64,000 nt of DNA from Parelaphostrongylus tenuis (lineage: Eukaryota; Nematoda; Chromadorea; Rhabditida; Metastrongylidae), in contig JAHQIW010004469.1 of the NCBI GenBank assembly GCA_019055375.1, positions 62,001-126,000 on the forward strand, written 5' to 3'. Under the pieces are notes generated by a model that was given only the letters and a program-made list of their open reading frames with translations, made no database searches and was not told where the DNA came from. This document shows positions 45,933 through 56,111 of the stretch, one piece after another. The stretch's first letter is position 1, and every line of letters starts with the position of its first letter. The position numbers and the translations under genes were made by a program.

Positions 45933-48520
45933 ATGAAGGCTTTTTGGAACACGAGCGATCCCAGTGCTGCTTTTGAGGTTGAAGTTTCTAGTCTAAAAAA
46001 AGCCGAAATGCTTTCGAGACTTAAGCAGTTAAACCGCGAGAACCACCCACGATTGGAGAATACGAAAACATTGATTTGTAGCTGGAAGTGTTTTAGTTAA
46101 TAATAGTTCTTTGAAGTGGGCGAAACGATCGTCTATCAAATTCATGAGTATCATTTTGAATGTCATCTATAACTGAAGGTTTTCGTCAGATACATCAAGT
46201 GGGCTGTGTTGCCGCCACTGTTACTATCAAGTCTTCCGTCGGTTTCGCGAAATCCTTAGTGATGACCATTAGAACAGAAGCTCAGCCATGTAGCCATTCA
46301 TCACAATAAAGAGATCTGCGGTATTTCTCGAAATATGCTGAAAAAACATTGGAGGATGTATGGAACTCTTGTGGAAGATGTCGGGATTCTTTGAGAATTC
46401 GAGGAAAATCACCGAATCTAAGTTGTATTTGTAGTCAAATGAAAAAAATTTGAAAACGTTTACTGGCCATTCTTATTATTATCATACGTTTTTTCTTGAT
46501 TCAACTTACCAAAATGTATAAGCAATTTCAAATTACTTGGATGAGGAGTGATTGGTAAATTAAGCTAATGTTAGAACATAAATAAGAACATGAAGGAAGT
46601 TGAAATTGTGAAATTGTCAACTAATTACTCCACTGTGCTTCATACTCGCTAAATGTTAGAGACGTAATACAATTATACATTATTGAATAAGTCAATTACA
46701 TGGCTTTGTATCTGAAAAATATGGAAATGAAACGAGCCGTTGTCATGGCCTTCCTGACGTCATTTTCCCTTTTGCAAAAAGTACATTGTACTTTTGTTTT
46801 TGTGATTATATATTCAAACAAACGATGAACTCTTTCGAGTCTTTTGAGTAATGACTCTTGGCTAGCCTGCATTTGAGAGTGGTTCTTGCACGCTTCAAGA
46901 GCATCATTGCATTTTGGTTGGTTTGGCTTGCTAACTGAATTGGCTGGCTAGTTGCTCAACGTCGTCGTCCCTCTGGACTTGACTGAAGGCTAAAGATAAC
47001 TGGATCACTCAGATCGGAATAAAGGAACAGGCGACCACATCAGCAATATATATCTGAACATCCGAGAGTGGGATTTTATAAATCTATACAGTCGTTCCGT
47101 GAATTAACTTCTACATGGTGTTCTGTTCAAACGGCTTCTTGATGTTTGTATTTTTATTGTTTTTATCTACGATAGAATAACTTAAATCGGCCAAATGAAA
47201 TTTATTGAATCAATAAGAGTGAAGCGTCAACTGGAATGAAGAAATGTAGAAAGAAAACATATAATTAGATGGATTCCTGTTCGAATAGTAAAGCAGTGGA
47301 GACTACTTCCTTCAAAGTAATTTCATTGTGTACCGATCAAAACGCCCGAATAGATCAGTATTTTGAGTCCTTTATGATATATAGCCTCTGATGCTACTTA
47401 AAGTCCTAGATCTAATTCGCCCTCATGAAAACAATCACATTCCTAAATAAAAAGATGATTAAATGATTTATGCTTAGGTAACCACTTAATCGTTTTTTGT
47501 CTTGAAGCTGCAAATGCTTTTTAACCATTTTCGTAGTTGCACATACCTGGAAAAAAATTTGTTGGCTCAACACAATTTTCATTTGATTAGTATTTTGTTG
47601 AGTGGATACGCTTTTTTTCATTCGAAGTCCCGAGATTATCATGAAAAGTCGTTTCACAGTAGACAGCCACCGATTGTTGTAAATCGGAGGAACATTTTCT
47701 CGATTGTAGCTTAGATTTTTTTCAAAGCGGTGATGATTTTTCGGTACAAGTTTAATTCTACTTGGGCTTTTGTATGGAGATGTTGAACATCCAGCTTAAG
47801 TGATTCTTTTGCGAAGGTAATACATGAAACTCTGTTATGCACCAAGAAGCGCTGCGTCAAAAAGAACCAACAAACCCACTCAGAAAGTTCCACTAATTAT
47901 GTCTTACAGTGGTAATACATATTATTTTCCCAATATTTTTGAGGGTTCCAAATGATGTTTAAATCGTAATATTTGTGAATTATAAAATTTCTAGTAACTA
48001 ATTACTGCCTGAAAATCTGTGCGGCCCATGTAGGTGTGTTTATTGAGGATGAGCGTGGAGAAATCAAAAACAATAATAATTTCTAGTTTTGGTCATTAAC
48101 TTTTCCTCTCAGAAATCTCATGGTGTCATACTATACCAACCTAAACTACTACTTTGAATTGGAAGGTAGTGCGTTTGAGTTAAAAATAAAAGCAGATTCC
48201 GTCTAGATGAATTCATATATGTTTCTATTTTCGAATGATTCCAAGCAGGGACATTCATTTGGGACAAACCCTTGAAATTTCAATAGTACCACTAACAGTT
48301 ATTCCTGCAACAAAATATTGATCACTGTAGTGACGCATTTTTTTCATCGTCGTGTAATCTTTTGTTCTTCATCGAACAACCATTTTTCTACATTCGCATA
48401 ACAATAAGTCTAGTTACAAACCTATTTCATATGCAAATTTAGTCGATATTGAAAATATGAAAGGTGTAATATCTTTCATTAATTGCCCAATACAATGATG
48501 AGTTTCTCATTTCAGAGCTT
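45933..48520. other. no supported gene
   Basis: AT-rich DNA; no exon series or recognised repeat. A - strand frame at 47412-47657 and an overlapping + strand frame are chance-length. Confidence 0.45.
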
Positions 48521-48633
48521 ATATATATAAAATATATATATATTATATTAATCTATTTAAATATACATATTATATACATGTGTACATATATACATGTATA
48601 TACGTATATATTTGTTTATATACATATAAGTGC
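48521..48633. repeat. TA-rich microsatellite
   Basis: Tatata, acatgtgtacatatatacatg and atacgtatata units just upstream of a family-1 SINE copy. Confidence 0.95.
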
Positions 48634-48649
48634 CTTGTCTGTAGGCGAA

Positions 48650-48935
48650 TTTCATGGGCATATAACGCAGTAGCTGAAGATGCTTTAGAATACACACCAT
48701 TGTCATTAGTTCTATTCAGCGCCTCAGGCTCTCAAAGTCCATCCGTACTTCGGGTGTCAGCAAATTATTACTCCTTCTCCGAAAAAACAAAAAGCACTAA
48801 CTTGACCTATCGCTAGACGGCCACAAATGATCCTAAATGGCAAATATGCATTAGGTCACCTCTACGCTGCCAAACCGAGTAGTAGAATGCGTCTTGGCTC
48901 CCATAGCGGGAAGTCATTAACGTTGAACACTTCAT
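48650..48935 (+). mobile_element. SINE, family 1 (diverged copy)
   Basis: The head catataacgcagtagctgaag corresponds to gtggcgcagtggttggagg. The body has ccatccgtacttcgggtg, aaaaagcactaacttgacc, gccacaaatgatcctaaatggcaaatatgcatta and a weak 3' end gtcattaacgttga, all in family-1 order. No target duplication was seen. Confidence 0.6.
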
Positions 48936-50374
48936 ACTTCTGTCATTTCTCAGTGAAATTAGTTTTAGTAAAATGAAGAATTTAAATCTATAGTGCTACA
49001 TATTTTTCGTGTTGATTTATAAATTTCTTGATATTATAGAAATAGGAAAAATATGAGCGAGCTGTCATATGACATTGCTTTGTTCGAACAAATAAATCAT
49101 CGAACAAATAAATCATCTAGGTTTAGTGTCAAGCCTATTTCTCTATATAATCCCACAAGTAAGACCACTGTAGCAGTAATGGCCATTTTTAATTTTCACG
49201 ACTTTTATAGACATTTTTGTGACAAATAGTCAAGACTTCTAACATTGATGAGTACCATGTTGAAGCAGTTTTTGTGCCAAACTATTGCACATTTTAAAAA
49301 TTGTCGTTCAAAAATTTCTGCATTTCTGCAAAATTTCTTGCATCTAATCGCATATTTTGATGTGAAATATCCTATAGTTAGTATGCATTTTCCATTCCAT
49401 TGCTGCCTAAGTTAGCAATATTCCAATGAAGAATGGTATTTTATTAGATTTAGTTTTTTTCATAGAACCTAAAAGATGTTACAGGAATGTTGAATTCCCA
49501 GCGGCTCTTCCTTGAGATTTCATGCAAGTGTCCGGTTGATTTTTCGCGTCCATTGCTGCATTGGAGAGAAAACGAAGCCTCCAAGGCTAGGGAAAACAAA
49601 GCTTAAAAAAAGAGAGATAAAGTGAAGAATGCGATTTGTCATATCGTCGTCGAAACGAAGTTTTTGTTTCTCATCGTTATTGCTTGATGATGCTCGAAAG
49701 AAATGCGTGAGGAGCCTGATTCCATTTAAACGTCGTTATCTTCAGTCCATTCTAAGGGTTACGGTATTCCCTTAATGACCCTATCGGCCGCCTATTCTGT
49801 AATATCGTTCTAGATTCTTGGAAGATCCGACTATATCAAACTGAAAGTGACATCATCGTATTGTTCTGCATGAACGCAGTTGCTCGGTAAAAACTCCGTT
49901 TTGTGTCGTAATGTTTGAGTGTCCACAGCGAAAGGTATCTAAACTTTTCTGTGACTGAGTGAAAAATGGTGTTCTTATGAGAATCCTCATGTACTTATGC
50001 CTATACACTAGCGAGATGTGGGCTGAGGCCTGAAGTCCAATATGCCGGCGGCCAAATAATGGAGCACACACTCATCCGATAATTTGCAACTTATATTTTT
50101 TCCGGACAATAATTCATAAAAGCTAACACTTTCTGATTGCTCACCTAAAACACGTTTAGTGCTTTCGAAGCTATCAGTTTTTACTTACTTTTTGCTACTT
50201 GCATTATTTGTAGCAGTGATACATTCAGCGTAATGAGGACAACGTTCTTCGAAAAGCAATGATGTGCGCCGACTTTTTTCTCAAGGGAAACGATTACGAA
50301 ATGTAGATGTTTTGTAACTCTAGTTATATATATAAACCATAGGAAGTGTCTAGGTCTATAGCATACAAGAAATC
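48936..50374. other. no supported gene
   Basis: AT-rich DNA with nothing I can name. Confidence 0.45.
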
Positions 50375-50600
50375 TTTATTCAACCGCTTTTATAGCAATG
50401 TAATGATGTCATAATTGTATAACCAAAATGCTAAGTGCTATGCAGAACTTGAAACTTCCGGGTGTAAGAGAAGCTTGAGGGCAATAATTTACCCTTACCG
50501 AAAGCGACTTCAACTTCCGCTCTGAGGTAGCGGGTTTTGCATTCTACTCGCTAAAGGTGAAACACGGATTCAGCTCTCGACTAAAGTTCCGAGTTCTACA
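50375..50600. repeat. degenerate inverted pair of family-2 tRNA-like units
   Basis: The left part (50375-50420) is the reverse complement of the family-2 tail (aaccgcttttatagcaatgt then gatgtcat). The right part (50540-50595) has the forward head-like blocks aggtgaaacacggattcagc. Both are heavily decayed. Confidence 0.4.
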
Positions 50601-51452
50601 TATCGCTCAGTAATCTTGCATAGTTGCTGGGTTTGCTTCGATAAGAAGCGTCGCTCGATTGATTTTTGCAGAAACGTCATTCAATGATATTTTTCTGATT
50701 AATGTCACTGTCTAAACTAGTATGATGAGCAATAATTATTGACTCTATACTATGAACTATGTATGAATTATGGCTCAAACTCAAATTCAGATCTGTTCGG
50801 TAGTCAAGTATCTCAACCCAAAACATCAACAAAGGCTACGTTATTTCCATTTTTTCATTTGAGCTGTGTAGGAATTCTCTTATGACAAGAAGACGGAAAT
50901 CATACCATCTCTGAAATGAATCCAATATAATTTGCATTAATTATGTGTCTGAAGTGTGCCCACAAAACTTGTGGGGTCCATCGTCTTGCACTTCAACAAA
51001 TGTCAATTTAATGAATTGAGTGTCTTTCCGAACAGCAAAATCATCGAGAACTGAGGTTATCTACAACATAAATAACACTAACAACGGTTTGAGGACACAT
51101 GGCTGACGAGAAAACTGAAAACATTTCTCAATGATGAGCAATTGGCCGAACGGAGAAAAAAAAATTATCTGTCTGCTATTGAAAAAAAACAGTTATCAGA
51201 GATAGAAATGTTTTCCCTTCGTTGAGAAGCAATTTCCGTCATTCTCATCCTGTCGGAGATTTTTTCTTTTTCGTTATTGTTGTTGTACTTTTGAACGAAA
51301 CAAATCCTATCGCTGCCTCCATCTTAGAAAATGGCTTGTTTATTTGTTTGTTTTCGTTTGTTTCTGTTCCTCATGCACTAATGGTGCATTCATCTCTTGA
51401 TTGGAGACATCCTCAATCGATCATAATTTGATCTATCGATTTCTCGGTGATC
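50601..51452. other. no supported gene
   Basis: AT-rich DNA; one + strand frame (51222-51431) with a hydrophobic run but no splice or start context that would support a gene. Confidence 0.45.
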
Positions 51453-51466
51453 ATGCGCTGTCAGAT

Positions 51467-51773
51467 GAGCGCATGTGGCGCAGTGGTTGGAGGTGCACTG
51501 CGTCGCACACGCAGGTCACTGGTTCGATCTCGTGCTCATGGCTCACCAAGCCATCCATCCCTCCGGGGTCGGTAAATTGGTACCAGACAGGTCTCAGACT
51601 TGTTTGGGAGGATAAGCAGCACTGACTCGGTTCAGCGGGAGGCCACCGCGAGTCATTGTAAAGGCCAGATGTGCATTCAATACCTCAAACGAAGTTAAAA
51701 ATTGAAGTCGAATGCATGGGCGCATCCCTCAGGGATTGATCAACGCCGAGAGCTTTTTCCTTTATCCTTTTTT
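51467..51773 (+). mobile_element. SINE, family 1, young copy with perfect target duplication
   Basis: A 307-bp element flanked by the identical 14-mer ATGCGCTGTCAGAT at 51453-51466 and 51774-51787, the signature of target-primed insertion. The head has an A-box-like tggcgcagtggttgg and B box ggttcgatctc and begins gagcgcatgtgg. The body continues ccatccatccctccggggtc, ggtaccagacagg, gaggataagcagcactgac, accgcgagtcattgtaaagg, and the 3' end is ttgatcaacgccgagagctttttcc with a pyrimidine/T-rich tail. The perfect duplication shows it is recent, and it defines the family length and ends for the older copies at 17.7, 20.6, 23.3, 33.2, 48.7 and 63.9 kb. Confidence 0.92.
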
Positions 51774-51787
51774 ATGCGCTGTCAGAT

Positions 51788-52229
51788 TCACATGGCAGAT
51801 TTCATGAAATAATATGAAAAGCGCAAAGATTTTGCTGCAGATAAGATCTCGTATCTTTCGCAGACCTTTTTTTCACGAACATTTAGAGATTTTCATAAAA
51901 TCTATCCGCTATTTTTTATCGATTTGATTTCTGGTGGGCAAAAATCAGCTGATTGTGCACAGTTAGGACATTGTAAAACTCGCTTGATATACTTGCACAT
52001 TTGTTTTCTGGTCTACTAGAGAGGAGATCGTGGACGGGTTTTCAGCTTTTGCAAAGGCAAATTGTTCTCATTTACGACTGACTTAATCACCTAAAGTGCA
52101 TCGTCCTTACTCGGGTAATTTAACCAGTGATTTTAGAGTTTTCCGATGTCATTTTGATCGCTTCCATCGTCTCGATGTTCCTTGTGTTCAAATATGAACA
52201 CAAAAATATATCGCGTTCGGGTGCGCACA
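51788..52229. other. upstream region of receptor exon, no gene seen
   Basis: AT-rich at first, rising in GC towards 52300. No exon or repeat was recognised. It could hold the promoter of the cluster 2 transcript. Confidence 0.4.
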
Positions 52230-52237
52230 TATAAATA
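52230..52237 (+). promoter_or_regulatory. TATA-like box upstream of receptor exon
   Basis: TATAAATA, about 450 bp before the proposed start codon at 52683 and just before the region turns strongly GC-rich. Nothing else supports a transcription start here; AT-rich DNA gives such matches by chance. Confidence 0.25.
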
Positions 52238-52682
52238 CACATTTCGTGCGTGTTTACACAAGTGGAAGCCGGATATCCGTGAAAAAGCGGCATTCGGGAA
52301 AAATACTTCCGTTTTGACTATGTGCTTGCTTCGTTAGCGCAACGCCTAGTGAACGGTCGGACGGGGTCGCCAGAGGTGTCGAGGACGACCCCGCCCGGTG
52401 ACGACCACGACTCCGACGACAGTGATGGACGCACCTGAAGGCGAGCGAGCGTGCAGCGGGCGAGAGGATCACGGGGGTGGGGCGGGCGCTTCAAGTCATA
52501 GACGCAGACACACGTACGTCGGTGTCGCTGGCTGCGGCTGCTGTGTGTGTGTGTGTTTACCTACTGTTTCCAACATCCGCTATTCGCTCAGTCACATCCT
52601 GCCCAGACCCTGGAGTCTGGCTAACCCCGTCGATAACCCCGTCGATAGCCCCATCGGAGGTCCTCCCTATGAGAGCCGGGCG

Positions 52683-53580
52683 ATGCTCGTCGTGGTCGTC
52701 GCCTCGTCGAGTGCACTCGTCTCTCGATGGTCATCAGTCCTGGTCTCGCTAGCCCTGCTGTATACGGCCGTGTCGGCGGCTCAGCCGACGGCGACGACCG
52801 CTACCCGGGGTCACACTCTCCCCTACAATATCCTGGTCGTGTTGCCGGCCAAGGAGTCGAACAACGACAAGTTCGGTTTGACGATCGAGAGGGCCCGACC
52901 CGTCATCGACATCGCCGTTGAGGATGTGGTCAAATCGGGTCGCATGCCGGCCGGCTGGGTGAATCTGACATTTTGGGACGATCGCTACTGGGAGGACACG
53001 AATCTGGCCGAACGCTATGCTACCGTCGGGATGGTTAAGGCGTATTGTGAACATCGACTTGACGCCATCCTGGGATTTGCGGACAGTTACGGCTTGGCGA
53101 CCGTCACGAAGGTCTCGGCCGGTCTGAACGGTGGCGTACCGGTACTGACGACGGCTGGTATGCCGTCCGTGTTAAACATGAAGAAATCCTATCCGTTTCT
53201 AACGCGTATGCAAGGTTCGTATCGTCAGTTGGCAGTGTCGATGTACCAGCTGATTGCCTATCGGGATCCGGCGGAACGCTCGATTCCACGGAACATCTCG
53301 TCGATCAGCCTGAACTACCTGAAGATGATGTTCTTCTACCATGATAAGAAGCGAGCCGTAAACAAACCGCTGAAAGACGGCGAGAATCAGGACTCGGACG
53401 TCTCGTCATCACATTGCTATTTCTCTCTCTACGCTATTAAGAACTATTTCACTGAAAATAGTAAAGTATTCAAGCGTGAATGGCAACTGAACACCCCGTC
53501 GTTCCCATTCGACGAGGAACTGCCGCGTACTCGTGACACGACGAAACAATGGCTTAGCGAGGTGTCAATGGAGACCAATG
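52683..53580 (+). CDS. gcy-28: receptor guanylate cyclase ectodomain, cluster 2 first exon
   Basis: An 898-nt exon (299 codons plus 1 nt) ending at the strong donor gtgagt. I chose the ATG at 52683 because it starts a signal peptide (MLVVVVASSSALVSRW, then LVSLALLYTAVSA before AQP); the frame is open further up with an ATG at 52425, but that stretch is GC-biased and looks like 5' UTR. The mature part is an ANF-receptor ligand-binding domain: NILVVLPAKE, RPVIDIAVEDV, GWVNLTFWDD (N-glycosylation site), HRLDAILGFADSYGLATVTK, GVPVLTTAGM, YPFLTRMQGSY, PRNISS (second glycosylation site), SSHCYFSLYAI, and QWLSEVSMETN at the end. It covers in one exon what cluster 1 spreads over five. Later ectodomain, membrane, kinase-homology and cyclase exons must lie downstream. 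Confidence 0.88.
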
Positions 53581-53790
53581 GTGAGTCCCTTCATCCCGAT
53601 TGGTTTCCTCCTGTCTGTCTGTTCGACTGGAGATCGTCTCGCTGTGACGATTCTCTCCTCCTCATATCTCGTTTAATTTTACGACTAGTAAGCAGTACGC
53701 CTTGTTTGATGTTTGGCGTGTAAACATTCACCCGCGATAGTGTATGACTCGTTATCCCATTCATTTCAACAAATTTGCATCGTTTTTAAT

Positions 53791-53846
53791 TCTCTCTCTC
53801 TCTTTCTCTTTCTCTCTCTCTCTCTCTCCCTCCCCTGTCTCTCTAT
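53791..53846 (+). repeat. TC microsatellite
   Basis: Tctctc and ttctctttctc units over 55 bp, 210 bp into the presumed intron. Confidence 0.95.
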
Positions 53847-54822
53847 TTTCCTCTTTCCCTTCATATATTATTCTCTCCTCTTCCCAATCATTTTTTGTGA
53901 ACACGGAATTAATATGTCATTAATATTCCATTTGATACCAGCCTCGATATGAAAAACGGCCCTTGGTTAGGTCTATTGACTCGTATTTGTGCACCTTTGA
54001 TACGTATTGATTAGTAGCGGATGTTTTTTTCCTATTCGTACAATTTTTTAGTTTGAAATAGTGGTGAACGTTCGATGAGGTGAGGGTAGATTGACAGGAT
54101 CCAAGTCGTTCGTGTCTACCCAGTGGAATGGTACATAAATTTCTAGTGCTAATGTGACAATGGAGGAATGAGCTTGGCTGGTTAATTAGTTTGAGCCATG
54201 TGAGAGGGGGACCAAGCTAAGAGGCTTATTGCTTTAGTTTAAAGTGATGAAATTTCAATTTTGGTGGGTGACGTCATCTGCTATTCTTATAGATATTAAT
54301 AAGACGATAAAGTTGTGATAGATGATAATGTGGCTACGAACTACCTAGACTTCTTCCCTCCTCATCTCGTGTGAAATTGTGAAAGAAGGCGTCTCGTTCT
54401 ATTGAGAAATGGTAAACATATGTTGGAAACGAAAACATATTTCATTTTGAGGTTGCTTGCTCTTTGCACTTACTGAGGGAAAGGATCTCCCTTTCACAGC
54501 TAATATCTCCATCTTGTGATGACAAAAAGATGGTGCTTTTTCTGTACTTTACGATGAATACTGACCGACATTAGCCTAAGGTGGTGTTATATGATTCTGA
54601 GACGTTAGAATGATTGCAAAATGGCTTTTTCTCTCATGCTCTGAGACGACCATAGGAAATTTTTCGTTTTTTCTATTTCGTTGATCTTATCATCGCGAAG
54701 CATACATTTTTTTTTTACAAACACCTTGTGATGATCTTGGACACATTGAAAAATTGTATTATTAAGTCGATGGCTCTAAACGAAGACGATGAGCTTGTTA
54801 ATCAATGACTTAGTCGGCTTAG

Positions 54823-55010
54823 CATTTCCGTGGGCTTCTCGCAGCACATCGAAGACTAAGAGAATTCCGACGGCGTCACATGAGGAAATAGATGAGAGTG
54901 GATTTTCCTCTTATCCGTCGGCCAACAGCATAACAGACGACGAAGAATTTCGTCGGATGAGACACATTCGATTCCCGAAGCGAGTTGATGCTCTACCATC
55001 AAGCATGAGG
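54823..55010 (+). other. possible coding exon of unknown identity
   Basis: After a weak acceptor (gtcggcttag) the + strand reads FPWASRSTSKTKRIPTAS, HEEIDESGFSSYPSANS and ITDDEEFRRMRHIRFPKRVD in one frame with even codon use and raised GC against its AT-rich surroundings. The acceptor phase would fit the 1-nt overhang of the exon ending at 53580. It does not resemble the expected next part of the receptor ectodomain, and no good donor follows. The - strand is also open over part of the segment, so the coding strand is uncertain. Confidence 0.22.
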
Positions 55011-55953
55011 ATTACCAAAACGCTATCCGCTCCTCTGTCTTTTCCCCTCTCTTCCTTTCTCTCTGAATGCTACTTGGAGAATTGTCCTTGGCTGTGAACT
55101 AGGTTTCTTTTTTCTTTCTCGTCGAGATTTAGACAGAATGAGATGTTAAGGAAATTCGATCTAATGGGCTTGCTTGTCTGCAGACGTGATTACCTAGCAA
55201 CCATTCAAAGATGCTGCTTTCAGTGAATCAAAATGTTTTTTTTTTTAATTCTGTGAAACTTCAGCCCCGTAGAAACTTGTAGAAGACGCTGAAAATATGC
55301 GAAATGAAATTCACTATTCAAGTTAATTTGCTTCTTCCTATCAATGTTTCGGGTGGGAATTTCGCAATCATAATGATTTCACACCGATTGAATGCGTCAT
55401 GCTGAATCAATTATAATTTCAGACTTTTATTTTTCACCTACCTTGTTGTTTTTGAACCGTTATGCACCCTGTCCTATCATAGATCAGCAACTCTTTGTTA
55501 CATCGATATGAATTCGCCATTGATTAGGCAAGTTAAGGATGTTGTTCACTCAAATTCCAACTTTGGAAGGTGATTCATTTTCGATGTTGCTTGTAGAAGG
55601 AGCGTTGTTCGGAGAGTTTTTTGTTGGCTGTTCTAGTTTCACAGCATTTGTTTATATGTATCAGATTACTATGGTATAATCTGATCCGGGAAACTTATTG
55701 AATTTCTCCCCTTGGAACTCAACACTGTAGGGCGTTAATAAAAAAGTTTGAATGTTTGCAATCGTGGTCATCCGAGCTCTACAATAAAACTGCCTATCAC
55801 ATCTTCTTGAAGCAGGTTAAAATCTTTTTATCAAAGTCTTGGGAGCTCGTTGGTTTTTTGCCCAAGTCAGCAAAGTGCACTATGTTGAGATTACCTTTGT
55901 ACAATGGTTAATTTTTTTCGTGAAAATCCTACGCATTGAATTCTTTTCCAAAA

Positions 55954-56111
55954 CTAGTAGTCATTGAAATCAGTGCACGTTTCTGGTAGTTTTATGCAAC
56001 CTATGAGGTGATTCGCATCATAAATTTCACGCTTTGTCGCTTCTGCTCGCTCGTCATCGGGAATTCCGTGTTCTGATGGTAATGATGATGATGGTGGCGC
56101 GTGCCATCCGG
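55954..56111 (-). other. possible terminal coding exon on the minus strand
   Basis: From an acceptor-like cctaccatag the - strand reads WHAPPSSSLPSEHGIPDDER, AEATKREIYDANHLIG and CIKLPETCTDFNDY and then TAG. The composition is protein-like and differs from nearby frames, but I recognise no family and no partner exon. Confidence 0.18.

Noticed and set aside
52398..52682. 86 to 95-residue N-terminal extension of the receptor exon
   Set aside because: It is open only because the region is GC-rich, it begins with GTG (first ATG at 52425), and the signal peptide starts at 52683 and would be buried by the extension.
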